Assembly (NCBI RefSeq): GCF_900101335.1
Contig: NZ_FNKA01000002.1
Span: 124,001-188,000 of the forward strand
Reading direction: 5' to 3'
DNA length: 64,000 nt
From: Quadrisphaera sp. DSM 44207
Lineage (GTDB): Bacteria > Actinomycetota > Actinomycetes > Actinomycetales > Quadrisphaeraceae
Below the pieces are notes generated by a model. It was not told the origin of the DNA and did no database searches. It saw only the letters and a program-made list of their open reading frames with translations. Positions 17,589 to 24,901 of this stretch are shown in pieces (position 1 is the stretch's first letter; every line of letters starts with the position of its first letter). A program made the position numbers and the translations under genes.

Positions 17589-18098
17589 TCACCGGCTTCT
17601 GCGTCTCCGCCACCAGTCCCGCACGCGATGCGCACCGCCCCTCGCTACTGTTGAGACAAGCGGATAGAGGAGGCCGAACCCCACGAGTGCGGTGGCTCCA
17701 GCACCGCTAACCAGAAGTCGCCCGTCGTTGGTCGCCTCCGTGGCTCGGTCGAGGTGGTAGGAGACAACGGCCGCATCAGCCGCAACGGCTGCCTCCGCTC
17801 GCTCCGCCGATACCGGCGTGGAACTCGGCAGCACGGGAAGGTTCGGGTAGCTGTCCCTATCTGCTCCACCCTCGACCACAGCATGAGCGAGGGCGTTCAC
17901 TGCGGCCTTGTTATGGACGTCAGCGACCTTGTAGCGATCGGCCGCGTCGTCGTAGTACCAGAGGGCGGCCAGTGCCACTAATACGGTACCGGCGAAGGAT
18001 TTCAGGAAGATGTCAATCCATCGGTGTAATGAGGCGTCGGGTTGGCTAGGCGTCTCGGTTATGGTCACGGTCCCCAGCTTGTCCTGACCCACCGACAT
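17589..18098 (-). CDS. Hypothetical two-pass membrane protein
   Basis: 169 residues. There are hydrophobic segments at about 34-49 (SFAGTVLVALAALWYY) and 129-149 (SGAGATALVGFGLLYPLVS). A roughly 80-residue Ala-rich helical loop between them would lie outside or form a coiled hairpin, and an Arg-rich tail (RVRDWWRRRRSR) fits a cytosolic C-terminus. No family recognised. ATG at 18098 was chosen because upstream sequence in the frame is the Doc remnant in another frame. Neighbours suggest accessory cargo. Confidence 0.55.
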   Translation of the reverse strand: MSVGQDKLGTVTITETPSQPDASLHRWIDIFLKSFAGTVLVALAALWYYDDAADRYKVADVHNKAAVNALAHAVVEGGADRDSYPNLPVLPSSTPVSAERAEAAVAADAAVVSYHLDRATEATNDGRLLVSGAGATALVGFGLLYPLVSTVARGGAHRVRDWWRRRRSR

Positions 18099-18157
18099 GA
18101 ACCGCCTCAGTACGGTCGACCTCGCAGACGTGATCGGCGGGGTTGCCGACTGATCAT

Positions 18158-18283
18158 GGCTTGGCCCGCGGCCACGGCGACGACCATCGCCTCCGCGATA
18201 GAGAATGATAGGTCCCGGCCGGTCAGCAGGCAGAACACGCGCATGGCGACCCATGCGAGGCGCTCGTCGCCGTCGATCAGGAG
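18158..18283 (-). pseudogene. Doc (death-on-curing, Fic-fold) toxin remnant
   Basis: About 42 codons read LLIDGDERLAWVAMRVFCLL then TGRDLSFSIAEAMVVAVAAG. These match the C-terminal Fic/Doc core, whose usual motif is DGNKRLAW; here Asn-Lys is Asp-Glu. A TAG stop precedes the segment and the N-terminal half, including the catalytic His motif, is missing. It is a dead fragment of a Phd-Doc system lying against the promoter of the next TA pair. Confidence 0.6.
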
Positions 18284-18307
18284 CTAGTAGCGGGCCGACG
18301 ATCTGAC

Positions 18308-18313
18308 TAGAAT
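18308..18313 (+). promoter_or_regulatory. Probable -10 box (TAGAAT) of the Phd/RelE operon
   Basis: TAGAAT ends 7 nt before ATG 18321 and overlaps the palindrome AGAATTCT, a possible repressor half-site. A leaderless transcript is implied. Confidence 0.55.
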
Positions 18314-18320
18314 TCTGTAC

Positions 18321-18623
18321 ATGACCACGCTGCCCCTGGCCGAAGTCCGTGCTCAGTTGTCGAGCCTGGTCGACGAGGCCCAGGCCACGCACGAGCGCTA
18401 CGACATCACCCGGAACGGGCGCCGTGCTGCTGTGCTGCTCAGCGCGGAGGACTTCGACGCCCTGGAGGAGACCCTCGCAGTCCTGGCGGACCAGGACCTG
18501 CTGCGGGCCCACCTGACCGGTCTGGCCGAGGTGGCGGCCGGTGACGTCGTCGATGCAGATGTGGTGCAGGTGGTGCGCGACCGAAAGCCTTCGTCAGGCG
18601 TGGACGACGTGCGCGATCAGTGA
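18321..18623 (+). CDS. Phd/YefM (RelB-like) antitoxin
   Basis: 100 residues beginning TTLPLAEVRAQLSSLVDEAQ and continuing YDITRNGRRAAVLLSAEDFD, the Phd/YefM DNA-binding fold. The C-terminal part (LADQDLLRAHLTGLAEVAAG onward) would wrap the toxin. It overlaps the RelE-like gene by 4 nt (GTGA). Confidence 0.83.
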   Translation: MTTLPLAEVRAQLSSLVDEAQATHERYDITRNGRRAAVLLSAEDFDALEETLAVLADQDLLRAHLTGLAEVAAGDVVDADVVQVVRDRKPSSGVDDVRDQ

Positions 18624-18907
18624 CCGAGCAGCCGGCGGAGGGGCCGTACTCCGTCGAGCTGGCCTCGTCGGCAGCACGGGACCTCTCCGACGAGCTCCCC
18701 GAACCCGTGGCTGCGGCCGTGTACGAGCTCATCAACGGGCCCCTGCGCCAGAACCCCTACCGCGTCGGCAAGACGCTCCGGCCGCCGTTGGCGCCGGCGC
18801 TGTCCGCTCGCCGAGGGACTTATCGGGTGCTCTACGTCATCGACGAGGACACCCGCACCATCACGGTCACAGCGGTGAGCCACCGCGCCCACGCGTACCG
18901 GGCCTGA
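18620..18907 (+). CDS. RelE/ParE-type toxin
   Basis: 95 residues. The RelE fold is seen in YSVELASSAARDLSDELPEP, the basic stretch RVGKTLRPPL and the strand pair RRGTYRVLYVIDEDTRTITV followed by VSHRAHAYR. This resembles mycobacterial RelE toxins that cut mRNA on the ribosome. GTG start overlaps the antitoxin stop. The C-terminal His-Arg...Tyr arrangement is intact. Confidence 0.82.
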   Translation: MTEQPAEGPYSVELASSAARDLSDELPEPVAAAVYELINGPLRQNPYRVGKTLRPPLAPALSARRGTYRVLYVIDEDTRTITVTAVSHRAHAYRA

Positions 18908-19015
18908 CGAGTCCGACCACCCGGACGGCGCAGGGCAAGTCGGCCGTCGGGGTGCTGGACCGGCTGGCGCCTTCACGACCACGGCGAGCTGTCCGACTCC
19001 GTCGATGAGACGGAG

Positions 19016-19864
19016 GTGGTCACGGCTGCTGGCGCGGGAGCCGACGCGCAGGCGCGACGGCTGGCGCAGAGGCTGGAGCAGAAGCGCGCCCAGATCGCGG
19101 CCGAGGAGCGCGAGGCCGAGGCGCTGCACCAGCGCTTGCGGAACTGGGAGGCTGGCGCCGAGGGCGAGCGGCTCGTCGCCGCGGAGCTCGATGCGCTGCG
19201 TGACGGCGGGTGGGTGCTCCTCCACGACGTCCACTGGCCGGGCCGTCCCAAGGCCAACCTGGACCACGTGGCGGTCGGGCCAGCGGGCGTACTCGTCATC
19301 GACACCAAGAACTGGTCGGGACCGGTCACCATCAGGTCCGAGGTGCTGTGGCGGGGTCGCTATCCCCAGCGCCGGGAGTGCGAGGCCGTGGCACATGCGA
19401 CGGCAGCAGTCGCCGCGCTCCTGGAGCCAGCGCACCGCAGTGCGGTCGTCGGCGTGCTGTGCCTGGTGCAGCACGACCTCCCGGCCGCCTCGGTGACAGG
19501 AGGCGTCGTCGTGCTCGGCCGCTCCTCGGTCGCCGCGTGGTGTCGCGCGCTGCCGCAGCGGCTGACGGCGTCGGACGTCGCCACCATCGCGGCGCACCTG
19601 GAGCGGACGCTCGGCGCCCCGGCGTCCCCGGCGCAGCTGACCACCTGCCACATCCCCTCGCCCGGGAGCGTGCCTGCGCGCTGCCTGCCCCACCGGGCTT
19701 CCCGGTCCAGGCCGCGTCGATCAGCACCGACAAGGCGCGCCGGCATTCCTGCGCCGCGAACCCGCGGGGCCCGCCGCCGCGGCGGGATGCCTATGCCCGT
19801 TCGACTCGCCGTGGGAGCAGCCGCGGCGCTGAGCGCTCTGGGCTTCCTGCAGTCGATGAGCTGA
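19016..19864 (+). CDS. NERD-domain nuclease-related protein
   Basis: 282 residues. After a charged coiled segment (about 10-42), the NERD domain runs from GAEGERLVAAELDAL through LDHVAVGPAGVLVIDTKNWS. The metal-site pattern is Asp in LDHV and D-x-K in IDTKN, where most relatives have E-x-K. A C-terminal hydrophobic stretch (VRLAVGAAAALSALGFL) could anchor it in the membrane. NERD proteins are nuclease-like and common on plasmids and islands. It is in the same frame as the RelE gene, and GTG 19016 is the first start after the RelE stop. Confidence 0.72.
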   Translation: MVTAAGAGADAQARRLAQRLEQKRAQIAAEEREAEALHQRLRNWEAGAEGERLVAAELDALRDGGWVLLHDVHWPGRPKANLDHVAVGPAGVLVIDTKNWSGPVTIRSEVLWRGRYPQRRECEAVAHATAAVAALLEPAHRSAVVGVLCLVQHDLPAASVTGGVVVLGRSSVAAWCRALPQRLTASDVATIAAHLERTLGAPASPAQLTTCHIPSPGSVPARCLPHRASRSRPRRSAPTRRAGIPAPRTRGARRRGGMPMPVRLAVGAAAALSALGFLQSMS

Positions 19865-19895
19865 TCCGGGGCGACCCGCTGTCGTAGCCCCCGCC

Positions 19896-19901
19896 TACGG
19901 T
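19896..19901 (+). promoter_or_regulatory. Possible -10 box (TACGGT) for vsr
   Basis: TACGGT ends 7 nt before ATG 19909, matching the leaderless geometry at neighbouring genes. Confidence 0.4.
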
Positions 19902-19908
19902 CCTCGGC

Positions 19909-20376
19909 ATGGACGAGGCCGTCGTCGTGACGACGCGTCCGATCGTCGTCCCGCCGGCGCCGGCCGCTTCCTCGCCGGCCGCGGCACGCACCATGAGGGC
20001 GAACCGCCGCCGCGACACCCAGCCCGAAGTCGCCCTGCGCCGGGAGCTCTGGCGGCGCGGTCACCGCTACCTCGTCGACGCCACACCCGCAGGCACCAGC
20101 AGGCGCCGACGCGCCGACGTCCTGCTGCGCGGCGCGCGGATCGCGGTCTTCGTCGACGGGTGCTTCTGGCACTCGTGCCCGCAGCACCTGTCCGTGCCGA
20201 AGCGCAACCGCGAGTGGTGGGAGGTCAAGCTCGCGAGCGTCCGCGAGCGCGACGCCCGCACGGACGTCGAGCTCCGCGCCGCCGGATGGGTGCCGGTGCG
20301 GATCTGGGAGCACGAGGAGCCGCGAGCGGCCGTGGACCGCCTGGAGGTGCTCCTCGCTTCCGGTCGTGGGCGCTGA
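19909..20376 (+). CDS. vsr: Very short patch repair (Vsr) endonuclease
   Basis: 155 residues. Vsr nicks next to T:G mismatches that arise by deamination of 5-methylcytosine. Visible motifs are MRANRRRDTQPEVALRRELW, the catalytic Asp in RADVLLRG, FVDGCFWHSCP and the later WWEVKLASVRERD and VRIWEHEE. No cytosine methyltransferase gene lies beside it, so it is an orphan here. A strong hairpin ends the gene 11 nt after the stop. The first 27 residues are a low-complexity extension. Confidence 0.87.
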   Translation: MDEAVVVTTRPIVVPPAPAASSPAAARTMRANRRRDTQPEVALRRELWRRGHRYLVDATPAGTSRRRRADVLLRGARIAVFVDGCFWHSCPQHLSVPKRNREWWEVKLASVRERDARTDVELRAAGWVPVRIWEHEEPRAAVDRLEVLLASGRGR

Positions 20377-20387
20377 GACGGCGAGGT

Positions 20388-20416
20388 GCTGCAGGAGCGG
20401 AAGCCGCTCCTGCAGC
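20388..20416 (+). terminator. Perfect hairpin after vsr
   Basis: A 13-bp perfect stem (20388-20400 with 20404-20416) and a 3-nt loop lies 11 nt past the vsr stop. No U-run follows. Confidence 0.75.
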
Positions 20417-20496
20417 GCGGAACTGTCGGACCCGACGGCGACGATGGTCCTGTCCACCTCGGACGAGGTGGGCTCGGGACCGTCCTGGAGCGCGCC

Positions 20497-20865
20497 ATGC
20501 TGTCTCCCACGCTGGACCTGCACGCCGTCGCGGACGCCGCCCTGCACGAGGGAGCGGTCGTCGGCTCCGGCCGCGCCCGCCTCGACCACGGGTTCGCCGT
20601 GGCCATCCCGGGCACCGAGGAGGTCGTCCCCACCACCAGCCAGGCGGCACTGGTCGGGGTCCTCGCCGGCTACGTCGGCCACCACCAGCGCGAGCTCGCC
20701 GGTGCTGACCGCGTCCTCGACGCCGCCGTCGAGGGCACCCACACGGCGATCGACGTCGCGGAGGTCTACACGGACCTGCCCACCGCGAGGTCCGCGGCCC
20801 GCGCCCTGCACCAGTGCGTCGTCCTCGACCTGGCCAGCCGCACCACCGTGCCCACCGACGCCTGA
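20497..20865 (+). CDS. Hypothetical protein
   Basis: 122 residues from ATG 20497 (LSPTLDLHAVADAALHEG...). The frame is open farther upstream but that part contains the vsr terminator hairpin, so the later start is preferred. The protein is a mixed alpha/beta acidic sequence with no recognised motif, signal or membrane segment. It could be an uncharacterised accessory gene between vsr and the MntA gene. Confidence 0.5.
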   Translation: MLSPTLDLHAVADAALHEGAVVGSGRARLDHGFAVAIPGTEEVVPTTSQAALVGVLAGYVGHHQRELAGADRVLDAAVEGTHTAIDVAEVYTDLPTARSAARALHQCVVLDLASRTTVPTDA

Positions 20866-20908
20866 CGCAGGCGCGACTGCCCGACACGGCCGCAGAGGTG
20901 AGCAGCCC

Positions 20909-20914
20909 TATCGT
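20909..20914 (+). promoter_or_regulatory. Probable -10 box (TATCGT) for the MntA-like gene
   Basis: TATCGT ends 6 nt before ATG 20921, the same leaderless spacing as at other TA operons of the window. Confidence 0.45.
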
Positions 20915-20920
20915 GACCGG

Positions 20921-21325
20921 ATGAGCATCGCTGAGGCGTTCACCCGGTTGCGATCCGCCGCCGATGACGGCCGGATCGAGCGCATCTGCCGGCTCCACGG
21001 CGTCCGGCTGATGACGGTGTTCGGCAGCGCCGTCCGCGACGCCGAGCACGCTCACGACCTCGACATCGCGGTGTCGCTGGCTCCGGACGCGGATCTGCTC
21101 GGCCTCGTCGGTGACCTGTTGGACCTGACGGGCACCGACCTCGTCGACGTGATGGTCCTCGACGATGCCTCGCCCACGGCGCGGCGCAACGGCCTGAGCG
21201 GAGTCGTGCCGCTGCACGAGGCCGAGCCCGGTCTGTTCGCGCGCACCCAGATGGCGGCGGCGCTGGAGTTCTACGAGACCGCGTGGATGCGCCGCCTCGA
21301 CCTGGAGCGGATGGCCGCCGGATGA
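20921..21325 (+). CDS. mntA: MntA-like nucleotidyltransferase antitoxin
   Basis: 134 residues with the minimal nucleotidyltransferase signature GSxxRDxxxxxDxD (FGSAVRDAEHAHDLDIAV, about 31-48) and a third acid in VDVMVLDDAS. In HepT-MntA modules this enzyme AMPylates and silences the HEPN toxin. It overlaps the next gene at ATGA 21322-21325. The motif is intact, although the partner is interrupted. Confidence 0.82.
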   Translation: MSIAEAFTRLRSAADDGRIERICRLHGVRLMTVFGSAVRDAEHAHDLDIAVSLAPDADLLGLVGDLLDLTGTDLVDVMVLDDASPTARRNGLSGVVPLHEAEPGLFARTQMAAALEFYETAWMRRLDLERMAAG

Positions 21326-21759
21326 CCCCTCGGGCGGTGGACGTCGCCACCGTTCACGCCAAGCTGCGCCTGGTGGGGGAGCTGCTCGAAGCACTGGCAG
21401 TCGTCGGCGACGTCACGGCCGAGCGGTTGCGGTCCGACGTCATCACGCGGCTGGCGGTCGAGCGGATCCTCACCCAGGCCGTCGACCTCGTCGTGTCGGT
21501 GTGCAGTCACGTGGTGAGCGCACGGGGTTCGACAGCGCCGACGACGTACCGCGACGCGATCAGCAAGGCAGCGACGACGGGTCTCATCAGGAACGATCTC
21601 GCCACCTCGTTATGAGCGGCTGTCGGCCTGCGGAACGTCCTGGTCCACGAGTACGCCCGCGTCGATCTCGCTCGCGTCGCCGCTGCAGTGCCGGTCGCCG
21701 CGCGAGACCTGTCGGCGTTCGTCCGACAGGTAGCCGCGTGGTTGGTCGAACGCGCCTGA
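21322..21759 (+). pseudogene. hepT: HepT-like HEPN toxin with an internal stop codon
   Basis: The first 97 codons (from ATG 21322) match the HEPN/HepT fold but end at TGA 21613-21615. The same frame then continues without a shift to TGA 21757-21759. That continuation holds RNVLVHEY, the RX4-6H ribonuclease motif, plus the final helix ending AAWLVERA. A single base change would restore a 145-residue protein. As read, the product lacks its catalytic site, so the toxin is probably dead unless the stop is read through or is a sequencing error. Confidence 0.72.
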
Positions 21760-21816
21760 TGGTGGAGACGACCGAGCGGCGCACGGTGACCTGCACCGTG
21801 CGCGCCGTGTCCAGCA

Positions 21817-21835
21817 GGTATACCAGAGGTATACT
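21817..21835 (+). promoter_or_regulatory. Operator/-10 region of mazEF
   Basis: GGTATAC occurs at 21817-21823 and 21828-21834, 11 bp apart, and each copy contains the palindrome GTATAC. The second copy overlaps the -10 box TATACT (21830-21835), which ends 6 nt before GTG 21842. Binding of the antitoxin complex here would block the promoter. Confidence 0.6.
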
Positions 21836-21841
21836 GCTCGG

Positions 21842-22084
21842 GTGGCACAGACGACGATCAAGGTCGACACCTCCCTCCGTGACCGTCTCAACGAGGAGGC
21901 GCGGCGAGACGGCGTCCCGGTCGGGCGCCTCCTCGAGGCGCTGCTCGCGGAGCGCGCCCGCAGCCGGCGCTTCGCGCAGCTGCGGGCGGCCGTGGCCGCG
22001 ACGTCCGCCGACCAGCAGAAGTCCTACCAGGAGGAGACGGCGGCCTGGGCGACCACGGACGGTGACGGGCTGCACGGCGCGTGA
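21842..22084 (+). CDS. MazE-like ribbon-helix-helix antitoxin
   Basis: 80 residues beginning AQTTIKVDTSLRDRLNEEAR then a second helix PVGRLLEALLAERARSRRF, the ribbon-helix-helix layout of actinobacterial MazE antitoxins. A C-terminal SYQEETAAWATTDGD tail suits toxin binding. GTG start follows the -10 box directly; the stop overlaps the toxin start (GTGA 22081-22084). Confidence 0.8.
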   Translation: MAQTTIKVDTSLRDRLNEEARRDGVPVGRLLEALLAERARSRRFAQLRAAVAATSADQQKSYQEETAAWATTDGDGLHGA

Positions 22085-22425
22085 GCCAGGCCTGGCACCG
22101 CGGCAGCGTGCTGTGGGCCTCGCTCGACACCGGCAGCGGGCATGAGCAGGCCGGTCGTCGCCCCGTCGTCGTGGTGGCCTCGAACGACTACCTCGAGACG
22201 GTGACGACGCTGGCGATCGTCGTCCCCGTCACCACCGTCGACCGGGGGTGGCCCAACCACGTGCCTCTGCGCGGTCCGACAGGCCTGCGACGACCGAGCT
22301 GGGCGATGACCGAGCAACCCCGCACCATCGATCGAGCCAGGGTCCGGACGGTCGCCGGTGAGGTGGACGCCGAGACGGAGGCCGCCATCGACGTCTACCT
22401 GCGCGACTTCCTGGCCCTGGCATGA
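22081..22425 (+). CDS. MazF/PemK endoribonuclease toxin
   Basis: 114 residues of the MazF/PemK fold: HRGSVLWASLDTGSGHEQAG with RRPVVVVASND, then LAIVVPVTTVDRGWPNHVPL and the Ser/Arg-rich active-site strand LRRPSWAMTEQPRTID. These enzymes cut mRNA, tRNA or rRNA at short motifs. The stop overlaps the esterase ATG (ATGA 22422-22425), so an unrelated metabolic gene is joined to the TA operon. Confidence 0.84.
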   Translation: MSQAWHRGSVLWASLDTGSGHEQAGRRPVVVVASNDYLETVTTLAIVVPVTTVDRGWPNHVPLRGPTGLRRPSWAMTEQPRTIDRARVRTVAGEVDAETEAAIDVYLRDFLALA

Positions 22426-23882
22426 GCGCGACGACGGTGACCACGACCGCCGGCCAGGTGCGAGGGCGCCGCAGCGACGGCGTCACCACCTGGCTCGGCG
22501 TCCCCTACACCGCCCCACCCGTCGGGCCGCTGCGCTTCCGCGCGCCGCAGCCCGTTCCGCGCTGGGACGGCGTCCGCCCGGCCCTGGAGCCGGGCGGCGC
22601 GGCGATGCAGCGGGCGCGGCTGAGCGCGCCGATGACCGGGCTCGGGTCCTCGGTGAGCGAGGACTGCCTGTACCTCAACGTCTCCTCGCCGGCCGCGGAC
22701 GACGCCCGGCGCCCGGTTCTGGTGTGGCTGCACGGGGGCGCGTTCACGAACGGCTCCGGCGCGCTCTACGACGGCCGGCACCTCGCGGCGCTCGGGGACG
22801 TCGTGGTCGTCACCGTCAACTACCGGCTCGGGGTGTTCGGCTTCGTCGACCTGGCCGCGGTCACGAACGCCGACGTGCCGTCCAACCTCGGGCTGCGCGA
22901 CGCGATCGCGGCGCTGGAGTGGGTGCGCGAGAACGTCGCGGCCTTCGGCGGCGACCCGGCGCGGGTGACGGTGGCGGGGGAGTCGGCCGGGTCGGTGCTG
23001 GTCTCGCTGCTGATGGTCGCGCCGGCGGCGCGCGGCCTGTTCCGCGCCGCCATCTGCTCCAGCGGCACCTACAGCCTCAACCACGGCGAGCAGGCGCGCA
23101 CCGACGTCGCCGCGCGGTACGCGGCCGAGCTGCGGATCGGCCCCCGCGGCGGCGCGGCGCTGTCGGACCTGCCCGCCGAGCAGCTCCTCGCCGCGCAGGT
23201 CGCGGTGAGCGAGCAGGTGCACGCCACGACGCCGGCCGCGCCGTGGTTCGACGGCGACGTGGTGCCGGGCTCGCTGGAGCAGGCCCGGGCCGCCGTCCGC
23301 CCCGACCTGACCCTGCTGGCCGGCTCGACCCGCGACGAGATGCTGTTCTTCCGGCGCACCCGCTCGGACATCCTCCTCACCGGCCGGGCCGAGATCGCCT
23401 CCCGCCTGCGGAACGCCCTGGGGGAGGAGCACGCCGACGCGGTGCTGGCGCGCTACCCGAGGAGCCTCCTGGGTGAGGTGCGGCTGAGCACCGACCTGAA
23501 CTTCGCGCGCCCGACCGCGCACCTCGCCGAGCGGCACGCCGCCGCCGGCGGGACGGCGTTCGCGTACCGCTTCGACGCCGCGACGCCGTGGCTGGGCGCC
23601 TGCCACGCCGCCGACCTGCCGTACTTGTGGGCCTGGGGCGGGGCGACGGCGTTCGTGCTGCGCGGAGCGCCCACCTCGGCCCGCCGCGCGCTGGCGGCGC
23701 GGCTGCAGCGGCACTGGGTCGACTTCGTGCGCGACGGGCACCCCGGCGGCGCCTGGCCGGTGCACGAGCTGCCCAAGCGGCGCACCCTCGTCCTCCACCC
23801 CGCGGGGGATCGGGTCCAGGTCGATCCGGCAGCCGAGCGCCGGACGGCGTGGGCGGGCGCCGACGTGATGCCGCACCCCTGA
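22422..23882 (+). CDS. Type-B carboxylesterase
   Basis: 486 residues, a normal length. Hallmarks are YTAPPVGPLRFRAPQP near the start, SEDCLYLNVSSP, the oxyanion HGGAF and the nucleophile elbow GESAGSVLVS (Ser near 188). The catalytic His lies in CHAADLPYLW. It hydrolyses carboxylic esters and has no signal peptide, so it should be intracellular. It begins inside the mazF stop codon and may be co-transcribed with it. Confidence 0.88.
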   Translation: MSATTVTTTAGQVRGRRSDGVTTWLGVPYTAPPVGPLRFRAPQPVPRWDGVRPALEPGGAAMQRARLSAPMTGLGSSVSEDCLYLNVSSPAADDARRPVLVWLHGGAFTNGSGALYDGRHLAALGDVVVVTVNYRLGVFGFVDLAAVTNADVPSNLGLRDAIAALEWVRENVAAFGGDPARVTVAGESAGSVLVSLLMVAPAARGLFRAAICSSGTYSLNHGEQARTDVAARYAAELRIGPRGGAALSDLPAEQLLAAQVAVSEQVHATTPAAPWFDGDVVPGSLEQARAAVRPDLTLLAGSTRDEMLFFRRTRSDILLTGRAEIASRLRNALGEEHADAVLARYPRSLLGEVRLSTDLNFARPTAHLAERHAAAGGTAFAYRFDAATPWLGACHAADLPYLWAWGGATAFVLRGAPTSARRALAARLQRHWVDFVRDGHPGGAWPVHELPKRRTLVLHPAGDRVQVDPAAERRTAWAGADVMPHP

Positions 23883-24004
23883 GCTGCTCCGTGAGCACCG
23901 CCGGAGCGGTCACCAAGAAGAGGCGAGTTGTCACTCAGCGTCGAGAGAATGGGCATTTATTCACTCGATATGACGTACCGGCACGAGAGTTGTTCCATGG
24001 ACGA

Positions 24005-24667
24005 ATGAGGTCACCAAGGCCGGTGTCCGAGCGCGCGCCCGAGATCGCCGCGGCGCTGCTGCAGCTGCCGCACGACCACGTCGCCGAGCCGCACCGCTCG
24101 TGGCTGCGCGATCAGTACCGCCGGGTCGTCCCCGTGGTGCTCGTCGACGCCCTGCGCGCGGCCGAGGACGGCAGCCCGCTCCCACCGCGGTGCGTGGCGC
24201 GGCTGCGCGAGCTGGCGGCCGACTGCTCCGAGACCGAGGTCCCGCTCGCCGTGAGCCTGCGCGCGACGCTGCCGGCGGTGCGGGTGTTCTGCGGGTTCGT
24301 CCAGGAGACCGCCGACGGCGCCCGTGCCGCCCAGCTGGTGGAGCGGGGGTGCGTGGTGGCCCAGGAGGTCATCAGCACCTGGGTGGAGGCGTGGGTGCGG
24401 GCCAGGTCCACCCGGGCCGCGAGGCCGACCGCCCCGCCGGAGCCGGGCGGCGACGAGGAGCTGGAGCCGGTGGACGAGGTCATGCTCGCCCTCGTGGCCG
24501 AGGGCAGGTCGAACGAGGAGATCGCGGCGGCCACCCACTACAGCCGGCAGGCCGTCGGATGGAGGCTGTCCCGGCTCATGCACCGCTGGCGGGTCTCGAA
24601 CCGTGCTGCCCTGACCGCCACGGCCTACGCCAAGGGGATCCTCGTGCCGCCCCGCCGGCACCCCTGA
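24005..24667 (+). CDS. LuxR-type HTH regulator
   Basis: 220 residues. The C-terminal 60 form a LuxR/FixJ helix-turn-helix (VMLALVAEGRSNEEIAAATH, SRQAVGWRLSRLMHRWRVSN). The N-terminal 140 are helical without a receiver, PAS or autoinducer motif that I recognise. ATG 24005 overlaps the stop of a possible 12-codon upstream frame (23969-24008). The upstream region is AT-richer than the window average, fitting a regulated promoter. Its position beside the secreted-paralogue operon makes that operon a candidate target. Confidence 0.72.
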   Translation: MRSPRPVSERAPEIAAALLQLPHDHVAEPHRSWLRDQYRRVVPVVLVDALRAAEDGSPLPPRCVARLRELAADCSETEVPLAVSLRATLPAVRVFCGFVQETADGARAAQLVERGCVVAQEVISTWVEAWVRARSTRAARPTAPPEPGGDEELEPVDEVMLALVAEGRSNEEIAAATHYSRQAVGWRLSRLMHRWRVSNRAALTATAYAKGILVPPRRHP

Positions 24668-24675
24668 ACGGCGCA

Positions 24676-24735
24676 CTCCTGCCGCGCGTGGTGCTCGATC
24701 GGCTGCAGCCGATCGAGCACCACGCGCGGCAGGAG
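24676..24735. terminator. 60-bp perfect palindrome
   Basis: Two 30-bp arms meet without a spacer at 24705/24706 (centre CTGCAG). It starts 9 nt after the LuxR-type stop. In RNA it would be a 28-bp stem with a 4-nt loop, read equally in both directions, so it can stop convergent transcripts. Confidence 0.75.
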
Positions 24736-24777
24736 GAACTGCTGCATCAGCTTCATCAGGCGTACGGAGGCACGGAG

Positions 24778-24829
24778 CGACGCGATGGACCTCGGTCGAA
24801 GGAGTTCCCGACCGAGGTCCATCGCGTCG
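24778..24829. terminator. 21-bp stem hairpin between convergent genes
   Basis: Perfect arms 24778-24798 and 24809-24829 with a 10-nt loop. It lies about 70 nt past the end of the secreted-paralogue operon on the minus strand and is the likely terminator for it. Confidence 0.75.
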
Positions 24830-24901
24830 TGGTCATGCCGGCGAGTTCGGTGGGCCGCCATGCACCCTGTTCCTCGCTGGACGGAGCGTTGTCACTCAGG
24901 T

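Noticed and set aside
23969-24008. A 12-codon upstream frame overlapping the LuxR-type start, as a leader peptide
   Set aside because: No ribosome-binding site and no attenuator-like residues or structure; the overlap may be chance.
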